DNA of 64,000 nucleotides from DASUCS01 sp041166745 (GTDB taxonomy: Bacteria; Actinomycetota; Acidimicrobiia; Acidimicrobiales; JACDCH01): assembly GCA_041166745.1 (NCBI GenBank), contig JBEEGH010000006.1, positions 124,001-188,000 of the forward strand. The letters run 5' to 3'. This document shows, one piece after another, positions 7,595 through 15,960 of this stretch (its first letter is position 1; the number at the start of each line of letters is the position of its first letter). The position numbers were made by a program, and so were the translations under genes. Below the pieces are notes generated by a model. That model did not search any database. It was given only the letters and a program-made list of their open reading frames with translations, and had not been told where the DNA came from.

Positions 7595-8281
7595 GTGCTT
7601 CCTTTGGACGACGTCGCGGAGCGTCTCGACCTCGGGGGCGGTGCATGGGTCGACGTCGCTCGAGGATGGATGAGCGGGGCCGACGAGTTGTACGCGCACC
7701 TGCTCGACGACGTGCGCTGGGGCACGAGCCAACTGTTCCGCTACGACCACGTCGTGGAAGAACGGCGGCTCGGCGCGTGGTGGCGGCGCGGTGACCCGTT
7801 GCCGCATCCCGCCCTGGCGGACGCGACCCGCACGCTGCAGCACCACTACGGGGTGCAGTTCAACGGCTTCGGGATGATGCAGTACCGCGACGGGCGCGAC
7901 GGCCAGGCGTTCCACCGCGACACCGACATGCGCTGGCTCGACGACACGGTGATCGCCATCCTGTCCCTCGGCGCGCGGCGGCCGTGGTTGCTCCGGCCCC
8001 GCACGAGCCGGTACGACCATTCGCCGGGCAAGGGCGCCACCCACGATCTCGCACCCGGCTCGGGCGACCTGATCGTGATGGGCGGACGTACGCAGGCGGA
8101 CTGGGAACACTCGGTGCCGTATCTCCGCGGGCAAGATCTCGTCGGGCAGCATCTCTACGGGCAACCGGTGACGCCGCGCATCTCGGTCCAGTGGCGCTTC
8201 GCCCGTCGCAGCGGACGGCCGTTCATGGGCGCGGGCTACAGCGCTCCGCTCACGTACAGCCGCCGATCGCCCCAACGCTGA
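7595..8281 (+). CDS. AlkB-like 2-oxoglutarate/Fe(II) dioxygenase
   Basis: A 228-residue protein of the AlkB fold. The iron ligands are clear: HRD at residues 107-109 (His107, Asp109) and the distal His172 in DWEHSVP. The 2-oxoglutarate/RNR segment appears as RISVQWR (195-201). NGFGMMQYRDG (90-100) matches the loop that precedes the HxD motif in AlkB proteins. Members demethylate alkylated DNA, RNA or protein; this length and the loose nucleotide-recognition lid leave the substrate open. It begins with GTG six bases after the NTF2-like stop. Its 3' end overlaps the convergent SRPBCC gene by 32 bases. Confidence 0.88.
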   Translation: MLPLDDVAERLDLGGGAWVDVARGWMSGADELYAHLLDDVRWGTSQLFRYDHVVEERRLGAWWRRGDPLPHPALADATRTLQHHYGVQFNGFGMMQYRDGRDGQAFHRDTDMRWLDDTVIAILSLGARRPWLLRPRTSRYDHSPGKGATHDLAPGSGDLIVMGGRTQADWEHSVPYLRGQDLVGQHLYGQPVTPRISVQWRFARRSGRPFMGAGYSAPLTYSRRSPQR

Positions 8282-8726
8282 TGCTCGATGCGGTGGCGAG
8301 GTCGAGCAGGTGACGCATCTGATGTGCGGCCCACTGGCGCATCACGATCTCGACGGGACGCTCGAGCATCCTGGCGGGACCGCGACCGATGCCGTGGACC
8401 TCGACGCCGACGTCGCATCCGGTCGATGTCGGAGTTGCAAGGCCGATCATCCGGGCGTCGAACGGTCCTTCGACGGACCGCAGGTCGACGGAACCGGCCG
8501 TGTCGTGCGTCGGCTCGTCGACCGACCGGACGATGCAGCCCATCCGGATGTCGCGGCGCACGACCCGCAGTCGCACATCGATGCGATCGTCGACCGTCAC
8601 CGTGCGCTCCGGGCCCACGAGCACGACGCCCGCGAACGCATCCCAGCTCCGGAGGTCGGCGATCGTGCGGAACACGTGGTCAGCCGGCGCCTCGGAGTGT
8701 GCCTGCAGTTCGAAGGAGATCGCCAT
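8250..8726 (-). CDS. SRPBCC (START-like) family protein
   Basis: A 158-residue protein with the helix-grip pattern of the SRPBCC superfamily. SFELQAHSEAPADHVFRTIADLRSWDAF is the typical first strand and helix, ending in a Trp-containing loop, and the C-terminal long helix is PVEIVMRQWAAHQMRHLLDLA. Such proteins bind lipids or polyketides in a deep cavity; no function can be named. The ATG at 8726 (MAISFEL) is chosen because the fold begins there and a GGTGAT-type ribosome binding site lies about ten bases upstream; in-frame starts also exist at 8738 and 8741. Confidence 0.75.
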   Translation of the reverse strand: MAISFELQAHSEAPADHVFRTIADLRSWDAFAGVVLVGPERTVTVDDRIDVRLRVVRRDIRMGCIVRSVDEPTHDTAGSVDLRSVEGPFDARMIGLATPTSTGCDVGVEVHGIGRGPARMLERPVEIVMRQWAAHQMRHLLDLATASSISVGAIGGCT

Positions 8727-8804
8727 CGTCACAACCATCACCCGTGAGCGATGTTGCTTAGTAGCGACAACTTCCTTACTGCCGCCGGTCGTCCGTCACG
8801 CGAG

Positions 8805-9431
8805 CTAGCTAGCCGCGGCGGGTGACACGCCCGCGTTGCATCGCCGGTACAGCAGGATGGCGACGATGAACGTCCACGGCGCGAAGAGCAGGAACGCGAG
8901 GATCCCGAGCGGCCCGGCCAGGGCGAGGATGCCGAGCACCAGCGACACCCAACCGATCCACCTCGGGAGCGAACCCGATGACAGGACGTGCCACGCGGTG
9001 GCGAGCAGCAACACGCACACGCCGATGACGGCGGGCGGGAAGTTGTTGTTGTCGACGAAGTTCAACGCTTGGGCCGCACCGAGGGCTTTCTGGTCGGCGG
9101 CGTCGAGCAGCGCGAATTGACTCGAGGCGAAGCCGGCCAACCCGACCGTGAACACGATGCCACCGCCGAACACGGTCGTGGCCAACCATTCAGGCCCGGT
9201 TGCGGCCAGGTGCCTGCGCAAGGACGCCGCGAAGAACATGAACAGCACCGCGCCGAGCCCCAGCGTGATGACCCCGATGAAGAACTTGCCGTTGTCGTAG
9301 TGCTTGATGACTTCCTCGGCACTCGCATCGGTGCCGAGCGGCTCGCCCGCGGCCAGGACACCGACGACCATCAGCACTCCGAACAGCGCCCCCGCGAGCG
9401 GTACGAGTCGTTCCAAACGTGATCCGCCCAT
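8805..9431 (-). CDS. Four-helix integral membrane protein of unknown function
   Basis: A 208-residue protein with four predicted membrane helices: LVPLAGALFGVLMVVGVLAA, FFIGVITLGLGAVLFMFFAA, TVFGGGIVFTVGLAGFAS and a C-terminal pair around VIGVCVLLLATAWHVL and WVSLVLGILALAGPLGILAF. A small periplasmic loop (GTDASAEEVIKHYDNG) follows the first helix. The pattern resembles a widespread actinobacterial DUF4386-like group, but I do not recognise a specific family. The ATG at 9431 has a good ribosome binding site (AAGGGGGTG), which rules out the longer frame to 9551. The TAG stop lies inside GCTAGCTAG. Confidence 0.78.
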   Translation of the reverse strand: MGGSRLERLVPLAGALFGVLMVVGVLAAGEPLGTDASAEEVIKHYDNGKFFIGVITLGLGAVLFMFFAASLRRHLAATGPEWLATTVFGGGIVFTVGLAGFASSQFALLDAADQKALGAAQALNFVDNNNFPPAVIGVCVLLLATAWHVLSSGSLPRWIGWVSLVLGILALAGPLGILAFLLFAPWTFIVAILLYRRCNAGVSPAAAS

Positions 9432-9519
9432 GGCGCACCCCCTTGCTCGGGCCGTCGCCGTCAACGGTGGCAGCCGCTGCACTTGCCTCGGGACCGTAAC
9501 CTGCTCGTTCGATCTGCTT

Positions 9520-9548
9520 GGGGATGCATGGGGATGCACGGGGATGTG
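9520..9548 (+). repeat. Three direct repeats of GGGGATG-N3 upstream of the thiolase-like gene
   Basis: GGGGATGCAT, GGGGATGCAC and GGGGATGTG follow one another at a 10-bp period just before the start codon at 9566. The period of about one helical turn would put the copies on the same face of the DNA. This could be an activator or repressor site, or simple repeat drift; no partner regulator is identified. Confidence 0.5.
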
Positions 9549-9565
9549 CACGCTAGACAGGCGCG

Positions 9566-11074
9566 GTGATCGATCCCCGCACGCCGGTGCTCGTCGGTGT
9601 CGGTACGTGCTTCGACGACGCCGAAGCCGTCGAGCTCATGGTGCGAGCCGCCGAGGCCGCGGGAAAGGGCGCGGGAAGCGCGGCCGTGCTCGGGGCCATG
9701 CTCGGCGCCGTGCAGCGTGTCGCCGTGCCGCGGGGCACGTGGTCGTACACCGACCCCGGTCGCATCGTGGGCGCGCGTATCGGTGCTCGCGACGCGCAGA
9801 CGCATCTCGTCGATCTCGGCATTCCGCAGCAGACGCTGATCAACCACGCGCTGTCCGCGATCATTGCCGGCGAGCTCGATGTGGCCCTGGTGGTCGGCGC
9901 GGAAGCCAAGGCTCGCGCCGCCCGCTCGGCGAAACGCAGCCGCACGGCCAACGCCGAAGGAATCGCGAACGTGATGCGGCGCATCGGGCCAGACGACGAC
10001 GAGCCCGCGGAGATCGATCAGGGCGGTGCGACTCCCGACGTACACCAGATCCCCGAAGGCGAGGTCATCGCCCGAGCCGAGATCGAGGCCGGTCTGTTCG
10101 CTCCGGTGGAGCAGTACGCGCTCATGGAGTCCGCATTGCGGTCGGCCGACGGAATCACCGTCGATGCGCATCGGCGCGAGATCGCCGCGCTGTGGTCGCG
10201 CTTCAACGAGGTGGCGCGAGCGAACCCTGAAGCCGCGTTTCCCATCGAGGTGACCGCAGACGCGTTGCGCGAGTTCGGGCCCGACAATCGTCCATTGGCG
10301 TTCCCGTATGGAAAGTGGCACGCCAGCCAGTGGACCGTCGACCAGGCGGCCGCCCTGTTGCTGTGCTCAGTCGAGGCGGCCGAGCGGTTCGGCGTCGATC
10401 GGGATCGATGGATCTTCCCGCTCGTTGGTGTCGACTCGAGCGCGGCGGTGTCGCTCACGAAGCGACGCCATCTCGCGCAGTGGCCGGCGATGCGTGTGCT
10501 CGGTGAAGCGGCATCCGAGCGCATCGAGCGCCCGCTCGCCCAATGTGAGCATGCCGAGCTGTACTCGTGCTTCCCGCTGGCGGTGCGCGTGCAGCAGCGC
10601 GAGCTCGGCCTGCCTGTCGACGGCACCCCGACAGTCACCGGCGGCATGACGTTCGCCGGCGGACCATTCAACAGCTTCGTGTTGCACGCGACCGCGGCGA
10701 TGGCGCGTCGACTGCGGGAACAACCCGGCCTCGGGCTCGTCACGACAGTGAGCGGGATGCTGACAAAACCGGGTCTGGCGGTTTGGTCGAGCGAGCCGGA
10801 CGGACGACCTCCGCTCGTCGCCGACCTCGCGGCCGCCGCCACCGCCGCGACCGAGACGATCCACGTGACCCGCGGCCACGACGGCCCCGCGACGCTCGCC
10901 GCGTGCACGGTGACCTACGACGGCATGGAACCCAAAGAGCTCGTCGCCATCCTCGACACGAACGATGGCGATCGCGTCATCGCCAAGAGCATGGACAACG
11001 ATCTGATGGCGCGTGCGATCTCCGAGGAGCTCGTCGGCACGACCTTCACGGTCTCCCGCAACAGACTCGACTAG
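9566..11074 (+). CDS. Thiolase-like acetyl-CoA acetyltransferase family protein
   Basis: A 502-residue protein of the thiolase fold, in the branch often annotated acetyl-CoA acetyltransferase/SCP-x thiolase-like and common in actinobacterial lipid catabolism. The glycine-rich late segment GGMTFAGGPFNSFVLHATAAM (about residues 357-377) corresponds to the thiolase GGxxxxGHP-type region. The first catalytic Cys is not evident: where thiolases have a CSGmxA-type loop this sequence reads NHALSAIIAG (about residues 93-102), so Claisen condensation or thiolysis chemistry may be altered or lost. A C-terminal extension after residue ~400 is typical of this branch. It is transcribed alone; its stop overlaps that of the convergent methyltransferase gene by four bases. 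Confidence 0.75.
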   Translation: MIDPRTPVLVGVGTCFDDAEAVELMVRAAEAAGKGAGSAAVLGAMLGAVQRVAVPRGTWSYTDPGRIVGARIGARDAQTHLVDLGIPQQTLINHALSAIIAGELDVALVVGAEAKARAARSAKRSRTANAEGIANVMRRIGPDDDEPAEIDQGGATPDVHQIPEGEVIARAEIEAGLFAPVEQYALMESALRSADGITVDAHRREIAALWSRFNEVARANPEAAFPIEVTADALREFGPDNRPLAFPYGKWHASQWTVDQAAALLLCSVEAAERFGVDRDRWIFPLVGVDSSAAVSLTKRRHLAQWPAMRVLGEAASERIERPLAQCEHAELYSCFPLAVRVQQRELGLPVDGTPTVTGGMTFAGGPFNSFVLHATAAMARRLREQPGLGLVTTVSGMLTKPGLAVWSSEPDGRPPLVADLAAAATAATETIHVTRGHDGPATLAACTVTYDGMEPKELVAILDTNDGDRVIAKSMDNDLMARAISEELVGTTFTVSRNRLD

Positions 11075-11646
11075 TCCCGTAACAAGCTCGAGTGCTGATG
11101 CACGGAGACGGCGTAGTTGCCACCCTCGACGTTGCCGCCCTCGACGAAGGGCTCTCCGTCCCAGGTTGCGTAGCGCGCCGTCACCTCCAATCCGGCCGCC
11201 CGGCAATGCTCGTCGTAGTCGGTAAGCGAGAAGCCGCGGTCGAGTTGGAAGCCGGCCACCAGTACGCCGGCGGGCGCGACGTGGCGAGCGCAGCCGGCGA
11301 CGAGCGCCGCTTCGGTGCCGGGGGGCGTGAACAGCGGCACGTTGCCGGCCATGAGCACGACATCGAAGACGCGGCCGAGGTCGAGCGCGGTGAGCTCGCT
11401 GTGCACCCACTCGAGGTGCGGTGCTCGCTGGCGGGCGACGTCGAGCATCGATTCGTCGATGTCGACACCGACGACCGCAACGCCCTGTCGCGCGAGCTCG
11501 ATCGCGACGCGCCCTGTCCCACAGCCGGCGTCGAGCACGGATTCGGGACGTAGACGCAGCGCGAACGTCGCTTCGCCGTGCACGTCCTGGCCGGAGTCGG
11601 CCAGCTGGTCGAAGCGTCGCTGGTAGTCGTCGCCGTCCCAGGTCAT
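11071..11646 (-). CDS. Class I SAM-dependent methyltransferase
   Basis: A 191-residue Rossmann-fold methyltransferase. Motif I is VLDAGCGTGRVAIELA (about residues 37-52), motif II contains VVGVDIDESML (the acidic ribose-binding residue), and motif III/IV is FDVVLMAGNVPLF. The small size and lack of an extra substrate domain fit the Methyltransf_11/25 group; the substrate is unknown. It is divergent from the YjbR-like gene with starts only 17 bases apart, so the two share a very compact control region or are leaderless. Confidence 0.88.
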   Translation of the reverse strand: MTWDGDDYQRRFDQLADSGQDVHGEATFALRLRPESVLDAGCGTGRVAIELARQGVAVVGVDIDESMLDVARQRAPHLEWVHSELTALDLGRVFDVVLMAGNVPLFTPPGTEAALVAGCARHVAPAGVLVAGFQLDRGFSLTDYDEHCRAAGLEVTARYATWDGEPFVEGGNVEGGNYAVSVHQHSSLLRD

Positions 11647-11663
11647 GAGCAATGCTGTCGCGC

Positions 11664-12014
11664 ATGGCGACAGAGGACGACATCCGGCTCATCGCGCTGT
11701 CGTTGCCCGAGACGGACGAGCACGCGTCGTATGGCGGACGTCCTTCGTTCCGCGTGAAGAAGAAGGGCTTCCTCTACCTCCGCGAGGACGGCGAGAGCAT
11801 CGTTGTGTGGGTGAACGACCTCGGCGAGAAAGAGGCGTTGCTCGCGTCCGACCCTCGGAAGTTCTTCACCGAACCGCACTACGACGGTTATGACACGGTG
11901 CTCGTGCGCTACGGCAAGGTCAGCGTGAAGGAGTTGCGCGAGCTGATCACCGACTCGTGGCGCGTGAAAGCACCGAAGCGCGTACTCGCGGGGTTCGAAG
12001 CCGGCACCACATAG
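11664..12014 (+). CDS. MmcQ/YjbR-family protein
   Basis: A 116-residue protein of the MmcQ/YjbR family. The start MATEDDIRLIALSLPETDEHASYGGRPSFRVKKKGF is diagnostic: a short helix followed by the SLPE(V/T) motif and a beta-hairpin of the CyaY-like fold. The middle WVNDLGEKEALLASDPRKFF and the end ELRELITDSWRVKAPKRVL also match. Family members are described as double-wing DNA-binding-like proteins without a firm biochemical role. ATG at 11664 is preferred to 11652 because the conserved domain begins right there. No clear ribosome binding site is seen. Confidence 0.85.
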   Translation: MATEDDIRLIALSLPETDEHASYGGRPSFRVKKKGFLYLREDGESIVVWVNDLGEKEALLASDPRKFFTEPHYDGYDTVLVRYGKVSVKELRELITDSWRVKAPKRVLAGFEAGTT

Positions 12015-12115
12015 ATCGCGCCGACATGACTAGTCCGTCGGTGCTGATGGTTCATGCGGCGCGAGTGCGCTGAAAACGCCCGATCGGGCCATTGTTGGCG
12101 GCGCGAGGGTGGGGG

Positions 12116-12185
12116 ACACTGGCGCGAACACGGGGTGGTCCGTGGCCTGGGGTCGGGGGTACGGCGTGGTCTGGGGTACGGCGTG
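12116..12185 (+). repeat. G-rich leader with a 13-bp direct repeat
   Basis: The region before the cyclase-ATPase gene carries GGGGTACGGCGTG twice (12156-12168 and 12173-12185) inside a longer stretch with several runs of four or five G on the coding strand. It lies 15-85 bases upstream of the start codon, so it is probably transcribed as leader RNA. It could be a quadruplex-forming leader or a regulator site. Confidence 0.5.
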
Positions 12186-12200
12186 AACGGCGGAAAGACG

Positions 12201-15200
12201 ATGACCGAGACGGCCATCATCCTCGTGACTGACCTACAGGGCTCGACCGAGCTTCGCTCGCGAGTAGGCGAAGAAGTGGCCGAACAGTTGCGGCGCGAGC
12301 ACGACGATCTGCTCAACGACGCCGTCCTGCAGCATGGCGGCGTCGTCGTGAAAGGCCTGGGCGACGGCATCCTCGCCCGCTTCGACGGTGCCAGCGACGC
12401 GGTGTCGGCGGCGGTCACGATGCAGCAAGCCGCCGAGGCGTACTCGCGTGCGCACATCGACACGCCGCTGGCGATCCGCGTCGGCATCAGCGCCGGCGAC
12501 GTCTCGCTCGAGGACGACGACTGCTTCGGCACTCCGGTCATCGAGGCGTCGCGGTTGTGTGCCGATGCCGCTGGCGGGCAGATCTTTGTCGCCGAGTTGG
12601 TGCGACTACTCGCTCGCGGGCGTGGAGGCCACGGCTTTCGCACGATCGGCGAGCGCGAGCTCAAGGGACTCTCGGAGACCGTCGTCGTGGACGAGGTCAC
12701 GTGGGAGCCGCTGCTCGACGAGCGACCCGAGCGCGATGCCGTTGTGCCGCTGTCGATCCCGCTGCCCGTTGCGCTCGCCGGCGCCGAACGCTTTCCATAC
12801 GCGGGACGCAGCGCGGCGCTCGAGCAGGCGTGGACGGTGTGGAAGCAGTCGACCGATGGCCACCGTCAGATCCTCCTGCTGTCGGGCGAGCCCGGCATGG
12901 GCAAGACCCGACTCGCCAGCGAGGTCGCGCGACGCGCCCATCGCGAGGGCGCGGCGGTGCTGTTCGGTCGGGCCGACGAAGACGTCGATACTCCCTACCG
13001 CCCGATCGTCGAGGTCGTGCGTCACCTCGTCGAACATGCGCCCCCCGAACTGCTCGACGCCCATGTCGCCGCGTGCGGGCCCGTGCTGCAGCGTCTCGTT
13101 CCCGACATCGCTCGGCGCACCGCGACCGACGCATCGAACGCGGTCGACGAGGGTGACCGCATCGTGCTCTTCGACGCGCTGGTGGATCTCCTGGCGCGCG
13201 CATCCGTCGCGTCGCCGATCGTCGTCCTCCTCGACGACCTGCATTGGGCCGATCATCCGAGCCTGCTGTTCCTCCGTCATCTGGCGCGCGCCAACGTGCC
13301 GATGGCGGTGACGGTGATCGGCACGTACCGCGACACCGATCTGGTGCGCACGCATCCGCTCGCGCTCGTCCTCGCCGATCTTCGGCGCGAGGTCGACGTG
13401 TGCCGGATCGCGCTCGACGGGCTCGACCAAGGTGAGATCGGCCTGCTCATGTCGCTCACCGCGGGCAACAATGTCGGCGACCCCGACCGCGCCGAAGCGC
13501 TCGCCGAGGCCATCGCCGCAGAGACGGGCGGCAACCCGTTCTTCGTCGGTGAGGTGCTGGCGCACCTTGTGGAATCGGGCACGCTGTACCAAGGGGCCGA
13601 CGGCAAGTGGACCTCCGACGTCGCCAACATCGCGGACATCGGCGTACCCGAGGGGGTTCGCGAAGTGGTCGGTCGCCGCCTGTCGGCCCTGAGCGACGAG
13701 GCCAACGAGGCCCTGCGGGTCGCGAGCGTGTTGGGCTTCGAGTTCGACGCGTCGGTCGTGGCCGAGATGCTCGGCCAGTCGATCGACGACGTCGTGGGAG
13801 CACTCGAAGTACCCGTGCGGCGCGGCCTGCTGACCGAGGCGCACGCCGTCGATCGGTACCGCTTTCCGCACGCGCTCGTGCGCCAGACCCTGTATGAGGA
13901 GCTGACGATGAGCCGCCGCATCCGGCTCCACGCGCGCGCCGCCGACGTTCTCGAGGCCACGGGCAAGGGTGCACTCGAGGAGCGGGCCCACCACTCGGTG
14001 CTGTCGGCCGCAGTCGCCGCTCCGGAACGCGCGGTGGCATTGGCCGTCGACGCGGCGCACGCGGCGATGGACCGGCTGGCGTATGAACAGGCTGCGGGTT
14101 GGTACCGCCGCGCGCTCGAAGCCGAGGAGATCATCGAACCCGCCGACGCGTCGCGTCGAGCGGAGCTGCTCATCGGCCTTGTGGACGCGCGCAACGACGC
14201 GGGCGAGGCGGGCGAGGCCCTCATCGATGCCGCGCAGGCCGCCGACCTGGCCCGGCGCGCAGGAAACACCACGTTGCTGGCGCGCGCCGCCATCAGTTAC
14301 GGCGGCACGTACGGCGCCTGGCTTTCGTACGACGACACGATGGGTCTCGCGCTGGCGGACGAGGCACTGCTCGCAATCGATCCGGCGGAAAAGGTGTTGC
14401 GGGCGCAGCTGCTGCTCGCTCGGTCGCGGTGGCTGAAGCTCTCCGTGGACGAGCACGCTCGGGACGACGCGGTGGCTGAAGCGGTCGAAATCGCCAAGAG
14501 CGTCGATGACATCGTCCTGCGGATGCACGTGCTCAACGAACGGATGGAGTTGGGCCGAGACGACCTCGACCCGTCAGTGCACCTCGCGCTGGCCGAGGAT
14601 GTCGAAGCCCTCCCGCTGCAGACTCCAACGACCCGCGGGGTCGCGTTGTATGCGCGCTGCTTTCACGCCGGACGAACCGGCGATCTCGTCGTTCTTGCGG
14701 AACTGGCTCGGGACATGGCTGCACTGGCAGAGGAGACCGGGCATGCGCTCCCGCAGTGGTCCTCGAGGACAATCGCAGCGTCGCTGCGAATCCAACGAGG
14801 TCACTTCGACGAGGCCATCGCGATCAGCGCTGCCGCGATGGCGGCGGGCGGTGTGGTGGGTGTCACCGCGGCCCTCGTCGAGTACACCCAACTCTCGCAG
14901 ATCGCTGAGTACCGCGGTCGCTGGGACGAGTTCCGCACGCTGTGGCAGGACCGGCACGCCCCCCTCGAAGCTCTGCTCGTCAACTTTCCGATGCACGTGC
15001 GTCTCGCGGAAATCGACGGTGACCTCGACCGCGCCGCCATCCTCGCCGCGGAGTGGTTCGACGGGATCCCGCGCCGCTACGCCCTGGGTCGGATGTTGAG
15101 CGTGCACAGCGCCAGCGTGTTTGCTCCGCTGCTGCCGCGGGCGATGGCCGAGATCGCCTACGAGCGGCTGCAGCCGTATCCCGATGTGTGGATGTTCGCC

Positions 15201-15491
15201 GGCCCCGAGGCGATATGGGGCTCCTCGGCGTTCGCGCTGGCGCGCTACGCGCTCCGCCTGGGTCGGATCGATGACGCAGTCCACCATTTCGAGATGGCGT
15301 TGGCCTCGCACGAGCGCGGCGGCGAGGTTCCGGTCCGCGCCATGATCGAGGTGGAGCTGGCGGCCGTACTGGCCGCGCGCGACGCGCCCGGCGATGGCGA
15401 GCGCGTGCTTCCCCTCGCCGCGTCCGCACTGGCCACCGCGAACGCGATCGGCATGGCCGACGTGCGCGCCGCCGCATCCGCTCTGGTCTGA
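12201..15491 (+). CDS. Class III cyclase-like / AAA ATPase / TPR regulator
   Basis: A 1096-residue protein. Residues ~5-175 form a class III cyclase homology domain with the metal-binding aspartates D11 (VTDLQGST) and D55 (KGLGDG). The site that holds the transition-state Asn in active cyclases reads VIEASRL, so this residue is Ile. An ATPase domain follows, with Walker A GEPGMGKT (229-236) and a Walker B of the LLDDLHWAD type near residue 345; the remaining ~600 residues are helical TPR-like repeats. No DNA-binding domain is seen. ATG at 12201 has GGAAAG six bases upstream. It is paralogous to the gene at 21709 and may be cotranscribed with the following VOC and dehydrogenase genes. The signal sensed is unknown. 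Confidence 0.87.
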   Translation: MTETAIILVTDLQGSTELRSRVGEEVAEQLRREHDDLLNDAVLQHGGVVVKGLGDGILARFDGASDAVSAAVTMQQAAEAYSRAHIDTPLAIRVGISAGDVSLEDDDCFGTPVIEASRLCADAAGGQIFVAELVRLLARGRGGHGFRTIGERELKGLSETVVVDEVTWEPLLDERPERDAVVPLSIPLPVALAGAERFPYAGRSAALEQAWTVWKQSTDGHRQILLLSGEPGMGKTRLASEVARRAHREGAAVLFGRADEDVDTPYRPIVEVVRHLVEHAPPELLDAHVAACGPVLQRLVPDIARRTATDASNAVDEGDRIVLFDALVDLLARASVASPIVVLLDDLHWADHPSLLFLRHLARANVPMAVTVIGTYRDTDLVRTHPLALVLADLRREVDVCRIALDGLDQGEIGLLMSLTAGNNVGDPDRAEALAEAIAAETGGNPFFVGEVLAHLVESGTLYQGADGKWTSDVANIADIGVPEGVREVVGRRLSALSDEANEALRVASVLGFEFDASVVAEMLGQSIDDVVGALEVPVRRGLLTEAHAVDRYRFPHALVRQTLYEELTMSRRIRLHARAADVLEATGKGALEERAHHSVLSAAVAAPERAVALAVDAAHAAMDRLAYEQAAGWYRRALEAEEIIEPADASRRAELLIGLVDARNDAGEAGEALIDAAQAADLARRAGNTTLLARAAISYGGTYGAWLSYDDTMGLALADEALLAIDPAEKVLRAQLLLARSRWLKLSVDEHARDDAVAEAVEIAKSVDDIVLRMHVLNERMELGRDDLDPSVHLALAEDVEALPLQTPTTRGVALYARCFHAGRTGDLVVLAELARDMAALAEETGHALPQWSSRTIAASLRIQRGHFDEAIAISAAAMAAGGVVGVTAALVEYTQLSQIAEYRGRWDEFRTLWQDRHAPLEALLVNFPMHVRLAEIDGDLDRAAILAAEWFDGIPRRYALGRMLSVHSASVFAPLLPRAMAEIAYERLQPYPDVWMFAGPEAIWGSSAFALARYALRLGRIDDAVHHFEMALASHERGGEVPVRAMIEVELAAVLAARDAPGDGERVLPLAASALATANAIGMADVRAAASALV

Positions 15492-15558
15492 GTTCCGGAG
15501 CGCAGCCGGCGGTTAACGTCGCCCGTCCTGACGATCGGCTGCAGTGACGGGAGAGGGT

Positions 15559-15960
15559 GTGACGGTTACGGGCCTGGCAAATCTCGCGGTGAAGGTCGCC
15601 GACCTCGATGCTGCGTGTCTGTTCTACGAGGGTGCCGGCGCGCAGGTGCGTGATCGCATGCTCTGGAACAACGGCGAACGGGCGGACGTGCACCTCGGCC
15701 CGGTCATGATCACACTGTTCACGCACGCGATCTACGAGGACCAGGTCGAGGTGCCCTCGGAGGGTTTTCTCCATCCAGCGTTGTTCACCGACGACCTCGA
15801 TGCGGAGCTCGAGGGTCACACCGTCGTGTGGGGCCCGACGATCGTCGAAGGCAGTTTTGGCAAACGCCGCATCGCGTTCGTCGATGCACCTGGGCACATC
15901 CGCCTCGAGTTCATGGAACAGCTCGAACCTCCGCCGCACCACGATGCGAGCGTGGCATGA
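15559..15960 (+). CDS. VOC / glyoxalase-like domain protein
   Basis: A 133-residue single-module VOC-fold protein: LANLAVKVADLDAACLFYEGAGAQVRDRM is the first beta-alpha unit and PGHIRLEFMEQ near the C terminus supplies the terminal metal-ligand Glu (LEF). Members are dioxygenases, isomerases or binding proteins; the substrate is not inferable. GTG at 15559 is preferred because GGGAGAGG precedes it; an in-frame GTG at 15544 is also possible. It overlaps the next gene by ATGA, so the two are almost certainly made together, suggesting a VOC enzyme working on the product or substrate of a sugar-type dehydrogenase. Confidence 0.8.
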   Translation: MTVTGLANLAVKVADLDAACLFYEGAGAQVRDRMLWNNGERADVHLGPVMITLFTHAIYEDQVEVPSEGFLHPALFTDDLDAELEGHTVVWGPTIVEGSFGKRRIAFVDAPGHIRLEFMEQLEPPPHHDASVA

